Source: Rhizobium sp. CC-YZS058 (GTDB taxonomy: Bacteria > Pseudomonadota > Alphaproteobacteria > Rhizobiales > Rhizobiaceae). Taken from it: a DNA stretch of 64,000 nucleotides. Shown here one piece after another: positions 30,295 to 40,487 of the stretch (its first letter is position 1; each line of letters opens with the position of its first letter). The position numbers and the translations under genes are program-made. The DNA is taken from NCBI RefSeq assembly GCF_034720595.1, contig NZ_JAYESJ010000001.1:2692001-2756000 (forward strand). The letters are read 5' to 3'. Below the pieces are notes generated by a model. It was given only the letters and a program-made list of their open reading frames with translations, did no database searches and was not told the origin of the DNA.

Positions 30295-33209
30295 TGGATT
30301 CGATGCGTTTCTCGCCGCCGGCGCTCTCAGCGCGGCTTCTCAGCCTGGTGGCCCTCCTCGCCGCGGCGCTGCTCTGGCTGAACTGCGGCCTCGCCCAGGC
30401 GATCGAGCCGGTGAAGATCTCGCGGGAGGACACGGCGCTCGACCTGACGGCGACGACCGAGATCTATACGGGCCGGGGCGAAGCCTTCCAGGTGTCTACC
30501 GCGCCGGGCACCGACGGCATCGTGCGGCGCATCGAGGTGCGCTCCAGCGCCGACAACCACCAGGGCGACTGGGCCGTCTTCGCGCTGGCCAATGTTTCGG
30601 AAGAGCAGCTGGAGCGGGTGATCGTCGCGCCGCATTTCCGGCTGGTCAATTCCAAGATCTTCTGGCCGGATCTCGGCTCGCAGCGCATCCTCTCCATCAC
30701 CCCGTCCGAGGGGTTTGCGCTTGACCGGCAGCCGAGCGAGGAAGCGGACGTGTTCCGCATCACGCTCAATCCCGGCTCGGTCATCACCTTCGTGGCCGAA
30801 CTGGCGACGCCGGACCTGCCGCAGATGTATCTCTGGGAGCCGGACGCCTACAAGGACACGGTCAACGCCTTCACGCTCTATCGCGGCATCGTGCTCGGCA
30901 TTGCCGGCCTGCTTGCCGTGTTCCTGACCATCCTCTTCGTCGTCAAGGGCACTTCCATGCTGCCGGCCACGGCTGCGCTCGCCTGGGCGGTGCTGGCCTA
31001 TATCTGCGTCGATTTCGGCTTCCTCTCCAAGCTCATCTCGATCACGGCCGGCGACGAACGGATCTACCGGGCGGGAACGGAGGTGTTCCTGGCGGCGGGC
31101 CTCGTCATCTTCCTCTTCACCTATCTGAACCTCAACCGCTGGCACCAGCATCTCTCCTATGCGACGCTCGCCTGGGTTCTGGGTCTCGGCCTGCTGTTCG
31201 GCGTCGCCATCTATGATCCGGCCATTGCCTCGGGCATCGCGCGCGTCTCCTTCGCGCTGACCGGCACCGTCGGCATCCTGCTCATCGCCTATCTCGGCTT
31301 CAACCGCTACGACCGGGCGATCCTCCTGGTGCCGGCCTGGCTGCTTACGCTCCTCTGGCTGTTCGGCGGCTGGCTGACGATCACGGGGCGGCTGTCGAAC
31401 GACATCGTCCAGCCGGCGCTGGGCGGCGGCCTGGTGCTGATCGTTCTCCTGATCGGTTTCACCGTGATGCAGCACGCCTTTGCCGGCGGCGCTTATGGCC
31501 AGGGTCTGTTCTCCGATCTCGAGCGGCAGGCGCTAGCGCTGACCGGGTCCGGAGATACGGTCTGGGACTGGGACGTGGCGCGCGACAAGGTGGTGACCAT
31601 CCCCGATATCTCGTTGCGGCTGGGCCTGCCGCCGGGCGACATGCATGGCGCGGCCCGCAACTGGCTGCCGCGGCTGCATCCGGACGACCGCGATCGTTTC
31701 CGCGCCACGCTCGATATCCTGCTCGAGCACCGCCGCGGCCGGCTGAACCACGAGTTCCGCGTGCGCGCGGAAGATGGGCACTATCACTGGCTGGCGATCC
31801 GCGCCCGGCCGGTGCTGGGCTCCACCGGCGAAATCATCCGCTGCGTCGGCACGCTGGTGGATGTGACCGAGCAGAAGAACTCGATCGACCGGCTGCTGCA
31901 CAATGCGCTGCACGACAATCTGACCGGCCTGCCGAACCGCCAGGTGTTCCTCGACCGGCTGCAGTCGATCCTGTCGTTGGCACCGGGCACCAACGGCGTG
32001 CGCCCGACGGTCATCACCGTCGATATCGACCATTACAAGCAGACCGTGAACGATGCCTTCGGCATTGCCGCCGGCGACAACATCCTCATCGCGCTGACCA
32101 GACGCCTGCGCCGGCTTTTGAAACCGCAGGACACGCTGGCGCGGCTTGGTGGCGACGAGTTCGGCCTGATCCTGATGTCGGAGCGCGACCCTGCCAAGAT
32201 CGCCGATTTCGCCGAGGCGATGAGCCGGGCGATCATGGTGCCGATCCCCTTCGGCAATCGCGAGATCAACCTCACCGCCTCGATCGGCCTCGTCTCCTGG
32301 GTGGACCAGCAGGAAAACGCCGCCTCGCTGCTGGACGATGCCGAGCTTGCCATGTTCCGCGCCAAGAAGGCCGGTGGCAACCGCGTCGAGCCCTACCGGC
32401 CCTCCTTCCGCGCCTCGGGCACGGACAGGCTGCAGCTCGAAAGCGATCTGAAGCGGGCGATCGAGCGCAACGAGCTGAGCCTCGTCTATCAGCCGATCGT
32501 GCGGCTGGCGGACGCTGAGATCGCCGGTTTCGAGGCGCTGATGCGCTGGGACCATCCCAAGCGCGGCAGCGTGCCGCCGTCTGAATTCATCCCGATTGCC
32601 GAAAGCTCTGACATCATCAACCAGCTCGGCCTCTTCGCCTTCGAACGGGCCACCAGCGACCTTTCCGAATGGCAGATCCAGACCGGCCATCTGCCGATCT
32701 TCGTCTCGGTCAATTTGTCGAGCGCCCAGCTGCTCAACAACGACCTGCATGACGATGTGCGGGCGATCCTCCACAAGAACCGCTGCGACCCGAGCCAGGT
32801 GATGGTGGAGCTGACGGAATCGCTGATGATGGAAAACCCGGAGCAGGCCCGCCTCGTCCTGCAGAAGCTGCGCGATGCGGGCTTGAAGCTGGCGCTGGAC
32901 GATTTCGGCACCGGCCATTCGGCGCTTGCCTATCTCACCCGCTTCCCCTTCGACACGATCAAGATCGACAAGGCGCTGGTGAAGGATCCGAGCGACAAGC
33001 GCACGATCCTGCTCAAATCGGTGATCTCCATGGCCCGCGACCTCGACATGCAGGTGGTGGCCGAAGGCATCGAGTCGGAGGAAGACGCCATCCAGCTCGG
33101 CCAGACCGGCTGCGACTACGGCCAAAGCTTCCTCTTCGGCCCCCCCATCAGCGCCGACCTCATCCTCCGGCTGCTGAAGGAGCGGTTTCCGTTGATGAAG
33201 AGGGCGTGA
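30294..33209 (+). CDS. Membrane-bound GGDEF-EAL protein (cyclic di-GMP turnover)
   Basis: A 971-residue protein. A signal sequence is followed by a ~150-residue extracytoplasmic sensory domain, then seven or so membrane segments (about residues 195-395, a 7TM-DISM-like layout). A PAS domain with PAC follows (TVWDWDVARDK to GTLVDVTEQKN), then GGDEF (motif LGGDEFGL intact) and EAL (EALMRW, NLSSAQL, VELTES, DDFGTGHSAL, VVAEGIES, all catalytic positions intact). It can in principle both make and degrade c-di-GMP. Translation is coupled to the GNAT gene by a TGATG overlap. Confidence 0.93.
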   Translation: MDSMRFSPPALSARLLSLVALLAAALLWLNCGLAQAIEPVKISREDTALDLTATTEIYTGRGEAFQVSTAPGTDGIVRRIEVRSSADNHQGDWAVFALANVSEEQLERVIVAPHFRLVNSKIFWPDLGSQRILSITPSEGFALDRQPSEEADVFRITLNPGSVITFVAELATPDLPQMYLWEPDAYKDTVNAFTLYRGIVLGIAGLLAVFLTILFVVKGTSMLPATAALAWAVLAYICVDFGFLSKLISITAGDERIYRAGTEVFLAAGLVIFLFTYLNLNRWHQHLSYATLAWVLGLGLLFGVAIYDPAIASGIARVSFALTGTVGILLIAYLGFNRYDRAILLVPAWLLTLLWLFGGWLTITGRLSNDIVQPALGGGLVLIVLLIGFTVMQHAFAGGAYGQGLFSDLERQALALTGSGDTVWDWDVARDKVVTIPDISLRLGLPPGDMHGAARNWLPRLHPDDRDRFRATLDILLEHRRGRLNHEFRVRAEDGHYHWLAIRARPVLGSTGEIIRCVGTLVDVTEQKNSIDRLLHNALHDNLTGLPNRQVFLDRLQSILSLAPGTNGVRPTVITVDIDHYKQTVNDAFGIAAGDNILIALTRRLRRLLKPQDTLARLGGDEFGLILMSERDPAKIADFAEAMSRAIMVPIPFGNREINLTASIGLVSWVDQQENAASLLDDAELAMFRAKKAGGNRVEPYRPSFRASGTDRLQLESDLKRAIERNELSLVYQPIVRLADAEIAGFEALMRWDHPKRGSVPPSEFIPIAESSDIINQLGLFAFERATSDLSEWQIQTGHLPIFVSVNLSSAQLLNNDLHDDVRAILHKNRCDPSQVMVELTESLMMENPEQARLVLQKLRDAGLKLALDDFGTGHSALAYLTRFPFDTIKIDKALVKDPSDKRTILLKSVISMARDLDMQVVAEGIESEEDAIQLGQTGCDYGQSFLFGPPISADLILRLLKERFPLMKRA

Positions 33210-33240
33210 GGTGTGGGAGTGGGGAGCGAATGGGGTTCGG

Positions 33241-33275
33241 CAGTCGGCAGTCGGCAGTCGGCAGTCGGCAGTCGG
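33241..33275. repeat. Heptanucleotide tandem repeat (CAGTCGG x5)
   Basis: Five perfect copies of CAGTCGG lie between the convergent GGDEF-EAL and metallopeptidase genes. About 65 bp further on, GATTGCCGATTGCCGACTGCC (near 33343-33364) is an imperfect inverted copy, so the region can fold into a long hairpin. It could slip and vary in copy number. Confidence 0.85.
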
Positions 33276-33371
33276 AATAGGATGCAGGGACTAGTTTGCC
33301 TGTCAATCACTCGCTAGTCGCTCTCTGCGTCAGCCCGACTGGCGATTGCCGATTGCCGACTGCCTAATTCA

Positions 33372-34472
33372 CTACGCTGCCTTCGCCTCCCCCGCCTGCG
33401 TCCCTCTCCCCGCCCGATGGATCAACCCATTGATGAAGTCGAGTTTCTCGATGACGGGGGTGGAGAGGATGAAGGGGTAGCTGTCGTGCTGGCCCATGGA
33501 GCGCTGGATCGAGTTCAGCGCCACGCTGAGCGGCACCCAGGCATCGACCAGCGTCTGCGCGCTGTCGGCGTTGTAGGGGTTGAAGTCCACCTCGGCGGCC
33601 ATGTCGCCATGGCGGCGCGGATCGGTGGAGAGGCCGAAGGACCGCGCGGTTTCCAGCGTATCGACGATGTGGAAGAAATGCGCCCAGCATTCGGCGAAAT
33701 CTTCCGCCGGGTGGCAGCTTGCATAGGTGGAGATGAAGCGGTTCTGCCAGTCGGCCGGCGGGCCTTCCTCGTAATTGCGCTGGAGCGCGGCGGCATAATC
33801 CTCGCGCTCGTCGCCAAAAAGGGCGCGGGCCTCGGAGAGGGTTTGCTCGTCGCGGCAGAGCTGGGCGAAGTACCAGTGGCCGATCTCATGGCGGAAGTGC
33901 CCGAGCAGCGTGCGATAGGGCTCGCCCATGGCAACGCGGATCTGCTCACGCGTCGCGTCGTCGGCTTCCGCCGCGCGCAGGCTGATCAGGCCATCCTCAT
34001 GGCCGGTCATCGCCGCTTGAACGACATTGCCGTTCGCGTCCACCTCGTCGGCCAGGAAGTCGAAGACGAGGCCGCCCTGAGGGTCGACATCACGGCCGGG
34101 GCGCGGCAGGTTCCAGCGCAGGAGCGAATAGAAGAGATGGCGCTGGGCGGCGCTGATCTTCTGCCAGCGCGACAGGCCTTCCGGATTGTCGGCCACGGGG
34201 ACGATGCGGTTGTAGCTGCAGGCAACGCAATAGCTGTTCTGGCTCCCGGCCGGCACGAGCCAGTTGCAGATATCGTGATCGGCATTGGCGCAGAAATGGA
34301 CAGCGGTATCCGTGGAGCCGCCGATGACGGTCCAGTCGGTGCCGCCGGCCGGTGCCAGCGCATGCATGACCAGCTTGTCGCTGTCGAAGCCGAGCCGTGA
34401 ATTGCAGTTCACGCAGACGCTGTTGTCGAAGTGAACGGGATTGCCGCAGTTGCTGCAGGTAAAGAGCCTCAT
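33372..34472 (-). CDS. Zinc-ribbon protein with putative metallopeptidase domain (Mx-like)
   Basis: A 366-residue protein. The N-terminal zinc ribbon has Cys pairs in FTCSNCGNPV and CVNCNSRLGF, and a second set appears around residues 70-85 (HFCANADHDICNW, CVACSYNR). The main domain carries HEIGHW (HExxH zinc site) near residue 205 and a downstream CHPAEDFAECWAHFFHI helix that can give the third ligand. It matches the 'putative zinc-binding metallopeptidase' family; no substrate has been established. There is no signal peptide. It is convergent with the GGDEF-EAL gene. Confidence 0.8.
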   Translation of the reverse strand: MRLFTCSNCGNPVHFDNSVCVNCNSRLGFDSDKLVMHALAPAGGTDWTVIGGSTDTAVHFCANADHDICNWLVPAGSQNSYCVACSYNRIVPVADNPEGLSRWQKISAAQRHLFYSLLRWNLPRPGRDVDPQGGLVFDFLADEVDANGNVVQAAMTGHEDGLISLRAAEADDATREQIRVAMGEPYRTLLGHFRHEIGHWYFAQLCRDEQTLSEARALFGDEREDYAAALQRNYEEGPPADWQNRFISTYASCHPAEDFAECWAHFFHIVDTLETARSFGLSTDPRRHGDMAAEVDFNPYNADSAQTLVDAWVPLSVALNSIQRSMGQHDSYPFILSTPVIEKLDFINGLIHRAGRGTQAGEAKAA

Positions 34473-34778
34473 CTCATGTCCCCTCGGAGCCCGCGCTCCG
34501 CTTGAAAAAGTGCCGTGAATACTGTTCGGTCGCGAGCATGGATGCGCGGCGTGTGACCGCTATCTTCCTGCTCAGCCTGCACCGGAGCGGCGCAGTTCGT
34601 CTGTGAAATGAATGCAAAGCAACTCGCCGGAGGCCATGACGGCCCTTCAAGCGAGGAATGCCCGCTGGCGCGAAGCTCAGCGGGCATCGGCGCACATCAC
34701 CATCCAGTTGAACCCGTCAGGACGGCGACAGTTGCGCACCTCGATGCCGGGGCGGGACGCCTCGGCAATCGGCAAATC
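34473..34778. other. Gene-free spacer downstream of csbD
   Basis: This ~306-bp spacer has no supported gene. It contains a 10-bp perfect stem (34658-34667 with 34678-34687, loop 10) that could end or stabilise the csbD transcript, although no T run follows. Confidence 0.45.
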
Positions 34779-34970
34779 TTAGAGACGGTCGACGGCGTCC
34801 TTGGTGGCAGCCTTGGCCTTGCCGGCGGTCGACTGGACCTTGCCCTTGACTTCCTGGCCCTTGCCTTCGGCTTCGAGACGTTCATTGTCGGTTGCACGAC
34901 CTGCGGCCTGCTTGATCTTGCCAGCGGCCTGGTTTGCTGCACCGGAAATCTTGTCGGATGCGGAACCCAT
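34779..34970 (-). CDS. CsbD-family stress protein
   Basis: A 63-residue hydrophilic protein rich in Lys, Ala, Gly and Asp. It matches the CsbD family pattern (DKISGAANQAAGKIKQAAG, then GKGQEVKGKVQ). CsbD proteins are abundant under general stress and their molecular role is unknown. A GGGAG-type ribosome-binding site (AAAGGGAG) precedes the ATG. A perfect EcfG promoter motif lies about 60-90 bp upstream, consistent with control by the alphaproteobacterial general stress response. Confidence 0.9.
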   Translation of the reverse strand: MGSASDKISGAANQAAGKIKQAAGRATDNERLEAEGKGQEVKGKVQSTAGKAKAATKDAVDRL

Positions 34971-35031
34971 TGTAAAACTCCCTTTCAGCGCGGCGATCTC
35001 GCTTGTCTCTTGCGTCGCCGCTCGTCATGGA

Positions 35032-35056
35032 AACGGGTCGTCCGAAAAAAGGTTCC
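35032..35056 (-). promoter_or_regulatory. EcfG-type promoter of csbD
   Basis: On the minus strand GGAAC (35056-35052), 16 bases, then CGTT (35035-35032) matches the EcfG/RpoE2 consensus exactly. It lies 62 bp before the csbD start. Confidence 0.8.
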
Positions 35057-35150
35057 GTTACAGTTTTGTCATAAACGCAAGAGAATTTTTAATATCTCCG
35101 GTTGTTTCGGCGGAACAAAATCGAAGAGGCCGGCGGCCGGCTATTCTGCG

Positions 35151-35759
35151 TCACGCGTGGCCTGCGACAGGAGAAAGCATGGCCGGCGCGACGCCCATCA
35201 GCGCCAAGGCCCGGTCGTACTTGTCACCCAAGGCGCGGTCGAAGATCAGCTCCTCGCTTGCCGGGCAGGTCAGCCAGCCATTGTTGGCGATCTCGCTTTC
35301 CAGCTGGCCAGCAGCCCAGCTGGCATAGCCGAGCATCATCATCGCCTTCTGCGGGCCCTTGCCGCGCGAGATGGCCCGGACGATGTCGAGCGTCGCCGTC
35401 AGGCACAGATCGTCATTGAGGGGGATCGAGGAGTCGCTCAGGTAATCATCGGAGTGAAGAACGAAACCACGGCCGGTCTCCATCGGCCCGCCGGTCTGGA
35501 TCTGGAAGTCCTTGGTCGTCTCGGGCAAGCGGATCGCCTGGTCCTGATCGACGATCTCGAGATGCAGCAGAACATCCGGGAAGGTCAGCTGCTGCGGACG
35601 GTTGAGGACGAACCCCATGGCGCCGTCGCTCGAATGGGCGCAAACGAAAATCACCGTGCGTGCGAAATCGGTGTCGAACATGCCCGGCATGGCGATGAGG
35701 AATTGCCCGTCGAGGATTCCGCGCTCGCGCGTCTTCTGAAAACTAGCCATCGTGGTCAT
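35151..35759 (-). CDS. YqgE/AlgH family protein (UPF0301)
   Basis: A 202-residue protein with the family hallmarks: [30 protein letters not shown] and [14 protein letters not shown]. AlgH/YqgE proteins are widespread in proteobacteria; the structure is known but the function is unclear (regulatory links to alginate and redox have been proposed). No signal peptide or membrane segment. An ATG at 35750 is an alternative start. It is divergent from the DsbD-domain gene, with about 240 bp between the starts. Confidence 0.9.
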   Translation of the reverse strand: MTTMASFQKTRERGILDGQFLIAMPGMFDTDFARTVIFVCAHSSDGAMGFVLNRPQQLTFPDVLLHLEIVDQDQAIRLPETTKDFQIQTGGPMETGRGFVLHSDDYLSDSSIPLNDDLCLTATLDIVRAISRGKGPQKAMMMLGYASWAAGQLESEIANNGWLTCPASEELIFDRALGDKYDRALALMGVAPAMLSPVAGHA

Positions 35760-36000
35760 GTCCTATCTGTCCCGTGCTCGTTCGGTTGCTCTGTCCTGCC
35801 CCTCTGCATCCCCCTCGCGCGCGCTGCATCGTAAAGCAGCAAATGAACGAAGGCCCCCAGCCTGTCTTCGCCGCCCCGGCGCTGACGTGGCGCAATCCAC
35901 CCCGGCCCCATTCGTTCCGCCGGGCGGCGTTCGAAAAATTGAACGATCCCCGTCCGGTCACCGCTTTTCCATATGAAGGAAACCCGATAGGTCTCGACAC

Positions 36001-36867
36001 ATGATCGCGCGCGCTTTCCTTGCAAGTTTGACGCATCCAGCCTTGCTGGCAAGCCTTGCTGCGAGTTTTTTTGCGCTCTCGCCGTTGACGAGCGCGTTAC
36101 CGGCGCGGGCCGCACAGAGTGCGCTGGTCGAAACGCCGGGCGGCAGCCTGCGGCTGATCCTCGGCGCCATGGAACCGGACGGAACGCTGCCTGCCCTTCT
36201 CGACATCCGGCTCGAACCGGGCTGGAAGACCTATTGGCGGGCACCGGGCAGCAGCGGCATCCCGCCGGAACTCTCGATCGAGGAGGGATCGGTTGCCCTC
36301 GCCCGCTTTTCCCTGCCCGCCCCGAGGCGGCTTGGTGAAGGGATTGCGCAGATCATCGGCTACGACCGACCCGTCGCCTTCCCGCTGGCGCTGACCGGCG
36401 TTCCGCGCGGCGTCGCCGTCCCGATCACGGCGGAGGTTTTCGTCGGCATCTGCAAGGACATCTGTATCCCGGTCTCCGCCACCCTGACCGCGACCCTGCC
36501 TGCCGATGGGCACGCCGCTCCGCTCGACCAGGCGCGCATCGATGCGGCGCGCAAAGCGCTGCCGGAGGCGCCGGGGCCGGATTTCTTCCTGGGGCAGAGC
36601 AGCCTCGATCCGGAGACCGGACGTCTTTCCGTCACCCTGCGCCTGCCGGACACGTCCGCCGGGCAGCCGGTCGATCTCTTCCTCTCCGGGCCGGAGGATT
36701 TCCATGCCGGCGAGCCTGTCGCGGTGTCGCGAAGCGGCCAGACGGCGCGGTTCGAGTTCCCTCTGAAGCCTGGTCAGGCGCCCTCCAATGGCGGCGAAGG
36801 CGACGCACTGGTGCTGACCGTGCGGGCGGGCGGGCGGAGCATGGAAACGCCGCTTGCCTTCGACTGA
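36001..36867 (+). CDS. Periplasmic DsbD N-terminal-domain protein
   Basis: A 288-residue protein with a signal peptide (hydrophobic ~10-33, cleavage near ARA-AQS). The mature part matches the immunoglobulin-like N-terminal domain of DsbD/ScsB (DsbD-alpha), with WKTYWRAPGSSGIPPELS and the CxxxC pair CKDIC at 151-155. Unlike full DsbD it lacks the membrane and C-terminal thioredoxin domains, so it needs a separate electron donor. It probably passes electrons to periplasmic thiols. A peroxiredoxin gene follows 88 bp downstream. Confidence 0.82.
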   Translation: MIARAFLASLTHPALLASLAASFFALSPLTSALPARAAQSALVETPGGSLRLILGAMEPDGTLPALLDIRLEPGWKTYWRAPGSSGIPPELSIEEGSVALARFSLPAPRRLGEGIAQIIGYDRPVAFPLALTGVPRGVAVPITAEVFVGICKDICIPVSATLTATLPADGHAAPLDQARIDAARKALPEAPGPDFFLGQSSLDPETGRLSVTLRLPDTSAGQPVDLFLSGPEDFHAGEPVAVSRSGQTARFEFPLKPGQAPSNGGEGDALVLTVRAGGRSMETPLAFD

Positions 36868-36955
36868 GGATTTCCTATCTTGCGCAACGATCGATGCCGC
36901 GCCGCATCATCCTGCCTTTGCCCATTCCCCCTCCCCATCCCGAAAGGACCAGGCC

Positions 36956-37441
<486 letters not shown>

Positions 37442-37521
37442 GCCGCTCTCACTGGCTCTGAATGTGACGCTCTGGTTCGCGCCTCACCCAAGGGATGAAG
37501 GCACCGGGCGTGCGGTCAGAA

Positions 37522-37742
37522 AAGACCCTCTCTGGGCTGCCGCCCATCTCCCCCACGAGGGGGGAGAGACCGTGGGGCGGCCGCTCGTGCCATTCACGCG
37601 GTGGAGTGGATGAGATGTCGTGCGAGGATGCGCAGGATGCGCGCGCGAGACAGCGGGCTTGGACGGGTCACGGGGCGTGAGGCGGCGCCTCCTGGTCTCT
37701 CCCCCCTTGTGGGGGAGATGGGCGGCAGCCCAGAGGGGGTGT
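37522..37742. repeat. RIME-like intergenic palindromic element, copy 3
   Basis: The left arm (37522-37577) contains GACCCTCTCTGGGCTGCCGC followed by CATCTCCCCCACGAGGGGGG. The right arm (37694-37742) is its inverted match, with TCTCTCCCCCCTTGTGGGGG and GGGCGGCAGCCCAGAGGGGG. A ~115-bp centre lies between. It fills the peroxiredoxin-rnhA gap and has the same architecture as copies 1 and 2. Confidence 0.8.
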
Positions 37743-37770
37743 TCCGGCAAGTTTTGGGTGGCAACCGCCG

Positions 37771-38229
37771 TCAAAGCGCGCGGGCGGGACGTTTTGTCTT
37801 GAAGGGTTCCATGCCGGTGCGGGCGAGTTCGTCGGCGCGTTCGTTTTCCGGGTGGCCGGCATGGCCCTTGACCCAGTGCCAGGTGACCTTGTGGCGCCGG
37901 TTCGCCTCGTCCAGCGACTGCCAGAGCTCGACATTCTTCACCGGCTTGCGATCGCCGGTCTTCCAGCCGTTCTTCTTCCAGCCATGGATCCATTTCATGA
38001 TGCCGTCCATGACATATTTGCTGTCGGTGTAGAGATCGACCTCGCAAGGCTCCTTCAGCGCGTTCAGCGCCGTCGTCGCCGCCGTCAGCTCCATCCGGTT
38101 GTTGGTGGTCGCAGCCTCGCCGCCCGAAAGCTCGCGCTCGCTCTCGCCATAGCGCAGCACCGCACCCCAGCCGCCCGGGCCGGGATTGCCCGAGCAGGCA
38201 CCATCGGTGAAGATATCGATATGTTTCAT
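37771..38229 (-). CDS. rnhA: Ribonuclease HI
   Basis: A 152-residue RNase HI that degrades RNA in RNA-DNA hybrids. The catalytic carboxylates are visible: Asp in [19 protein letters not shown], Glu in NRMELTAA, Asp in [12 protein letters not shown], and a C-terminal Asp in ERADELART. The basic-handle region ([18 protein letters not shown]) is present. Its start overlaps the thrB stop by 4 bp (ATGA), giving the rhizobial ispH-thrB-rnhA order. Confidence 0.97.
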   Translation of the reverse strand: MKHIDIFTDGACSGNPGPGGWGAVLRYGESERELSGGEAATTNNRMELTAATTALNALKEPCEVDLYTDSKYVMDGIMKWIHGWKKNGWKTGDRKPVKNVELWQSLDEANRRHKVTWHWVKGHAGHPENERADELARTGMEPFKTKRPARAL

Positions 38230-39206
38230 GCATTCGGCTCCGAAACGGCAAGCCCATAGTCTAGCGCGGTTGATACCTGCTGGTGGAAGCGGAGCTTGGT
38301 GAAATATTCGAGCGGATCCTTCTTCACCACCAGCGCACCGGCTGGCGTCGTTAGCCAGTCAAAGAGCCGAGTGAGGAAGAAGCGCAGCGCGGCGCCGCGC
38401 GCAAGGACCGGCAGGGCCGCGATTTCCGGCGCGCTCAAGGGCCGGAGCGCCTGATAGCCAGCCAGAAGCGCCACGCCCTTCTCCATCTCGAAGGCGCCAT
38501 CGCGCGTGAAACACCAGGCATTGAGGCAGACGGCGATGTCATAGGCCAGCTGATCGTTGCAGGCGAAATAGAAGTCGATCACGCCGGACAGCCTGTCATC
38601 CAGGAAGAAGACATTGTCGGGAAAGAGATCGGCATGGATGACGCCCAGCGGCAGATCGCGCGGCCATTCAGCCTCGAGGAAGGCGAGCTCGGTGGCGACC
38701 GTTTCGCGCAGGCCCGGCTGGACCTCGTCGGCGCGCGCCTCGGCCTTTTCCCAAAGCGGCCGCCAGCCTTCGACGGACAGTGCATTGCGCCGCGTCAGCG
38801 CAAAGCCTTCGCCCGCCAGATGCAGCCGCGCTAGAGCCTCGCCCACCTGCCGGCAATGCTCCGCATCCGGCGCCCGCAGCCAGATTCCCTCGAGAAAGCT
38901 GATGATCGCCGCCGGGCGCCCCGCCAGCGTGCCGAGCAAGGCTGCGTCCCGCCGGGCAAGCGGCAGGGGGCAGGAAAGGCCGCGATCGGCCAGATGCTGC
39001 ATCAGACCGAGAAAGAAGGGTAGATCGCCCGCATCGACCCGCTTTTCATACAGCGTCAGAATGAACCGGCCGGATGTGGTGGTCAGCAGGAAATTGCTGT
39101 TCTCCACGCCCTCGGCGATGCCCTTGTAGCTCGTCAGCGTGCCGATGTCGTAATCGGCGAGAAAGGCGGCCAATTCGGCTTCGGTGATGTCGGTATAGAC
39201 GGCCAA
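38226..39206 (-). CDS. thrB: Homoserine kinase
   Basis: A 326-residue kinase of the aminoglycoside-phosphotransferase/choline-kinase fold, the alphaproteobacterial type of ThrB rather than the GHMP type. It phosphorylates homoserine ahead of ThrC, which is encoded at 26.9 kb. The catalytic loop is [14 protein letters not shown] and the metal-binding motif [10 protein letters not shown]. It lies about 150 bp after ispH and overlaps rnhA by ATGA. Confidence 0.94.
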   Translation of the reverse strand: MAVYTDITEAELAAFLADYDIGTLTSYKGIAEGVENSNFLLTTTSGRFILTLYEKRVDAGDLPFFLGLMQHLADRGLSCPLPLARRDAALLGTLAGRPAAIISFLEGIWLRAPDAEHCRQVGEALARLHLAGEGFALTRRNALSVEGWRPLWEKAEARADEVQPGLRETVATELAFLEAEWPRDLPLGVIHADLFPDNVFFLDDRLSGVIDFYFACNDQLAYDIAVCLNAWCFTRDGAFEMEKGVALLAGYQALRPLSAPEIAALPVLARGAALRFFLTRLFDWLTTPAGALVVKKDPLEYFTKLRFHQQVSTALDYGLAVSEPNA

Positions 39207-39359
39207 GATCCGCGCCCCATGGTCTTCCGGAATGTCGAGGCAGCCATAGCGCGCAGCGCCGCCACAGACCAGCCCGATTGCATCTGGAACATAGGAAATG
39301 GGCGAAGCCTAGCCGCCGAGACGGGCGCGCGATCGCTCGACATTTGTCAAGTAAAAAGC

Positions 39360-40382
39360 CTAGCCGTTCACCCACGCCATGTCGTCCTGCGTCAGCGGGA
39401 CATGGCGCAGTTCGCGGTTGACGAGGAAGTTTTCGTTTTCCTCGACCGTATCGGCGAGTTCCACCACGGCCGCGAAGCGGGCGCGGAAAGCTTCGATGAT
39501 CTCGTTGACGATGACCTCCGGTGCCGAAGCACCGGCCGAGAGACCCACCGTGCGGATCTCGCCGAGCGTGTCCCACGGAATCTCCGCGGCACGCTGGACC
39601 AGGAGCGAACGCGCGGCGCCGGCCCGCAGCGCCACTTCGACGAGACGCTTGGAGTTGGAGGAGTTGGGTGCGCCGACCACGAGGAAGAGATCGCAGCCGG
39701 GGGCGGCCTGCTTCACCGCCTCCTGGCGGTTGGTCGTCGCATAGCAGATCGAATCGGCGGCGGGCGCCGTCAGATTGGGAAAGCGCTCGTGCAGCCGCTT
39801 GATCACCCCGGCCGTATCGTCGACCGAGAGCGTCGTTTGCGTCACGAAGCCGAGATTGTCGGGATCGACGGGTTGATAGACATCGGCATCCTCCACCGTC
39901 TCGATCAACGAGACGCTGCCTTCGGGCAACTGGCCCATCGTGCCGATGACCTCCGGATGGCCTGCATGGCCGATCAGCACGACATGGCGGCCGAGGCGAT
40001 TGTGGCGCATGGCCTGTTTGTGGACCTTGGACACCAGCGGACAGGTGGCGTCGAGATAGAAGAGATTGCGCTGATCGGCATCGGCCGGCACGGATTTCGG
40101 CACGCCATGCGCCGAGAAGACCACCGGCTGGCGGCGATGCTCCGGCGGGATCTCGTCCAGCTCCTCGACGAAAACCGCGCCCTTGGCTTCCAGACCCTCC
40201 ACCACATAGCGATTGTGGACGATCTCGTGGCGGACATAGACCGGGGCGCCAAACTCCTTGAGCGCCAGCACGACGATCTGGATGGCGCGGTCGACACCGG
40301 CACAGAAGCCGCGCGGGCCGCACAGGCGGATCGTCAGAGGCGGCTTGGAGGGAAGCGCCGTTTCCGGGAGCTGTGAAGCCAT
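39360..40382 (-). CDS. ispH: 4-hydroxy-3-methylbut-2-enyl diphosphate reductase
   Basis: A 340-residue iron-sulfur enzyme, the last step of the MEP isoprenoid pathway, yielding IPP and DMAPP. The signature [15 protein letters not shown] has the first cluster Cys. The second is in [13 protein letters not shown] and the third in [12 protein letters not shown], with the catalytic Glu-Thr (FVTQTTLS) downstream. The ATG at 40382 was chosen; an in-frame ATG at 40421 would add 13 residues without homology. Confidence 0.96.
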   Translation of the reverse strand: MASQLPETALPSKPPLTIRLCGPRGFCAGVDRAIQIVVLALKEFGAPVYVRHEIVHNRYVVEGLEAKGAVFVEELDEIPPEHRRQPVVFSAHGVPKSVPADADQRNLFYLDATCPLVSKVHKQAMRHNRLGRHVVLIGHAGHPEVIGTMGQLPEGSVSLIETVEDADVYQPVDPDNLGFVTQTTLSVDDTAGVIKRLHERFPNLTAPAADSICYATTNRQEAVKQAAPGCDLFLVVGAPNSSNSKRLVEVALRAGAARSLLVQRAAEIPWDTLGEIRTVGLSAGASAPEVIVNEIIEAFRARFAAVVELADTVEENENFLVNRELRHVPLTQDDMAWVNG

Positions 40383-40487
40383 GATGGTGTCTTGCCCGTC
40401 TTCATCGATCGTGGCCGGCATTGCGCCTGGGCCTCGGTCTATATAGCGATCAGGCGCTGAGGCACAAGAACGAAGCCGCCCCGCCGC

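Noticed and set aside
33241..33275. CRISPR-like array
   Set aside because: The repeats are 7 bp and directly abutting with no spacers, and there are no cas genes in the window.
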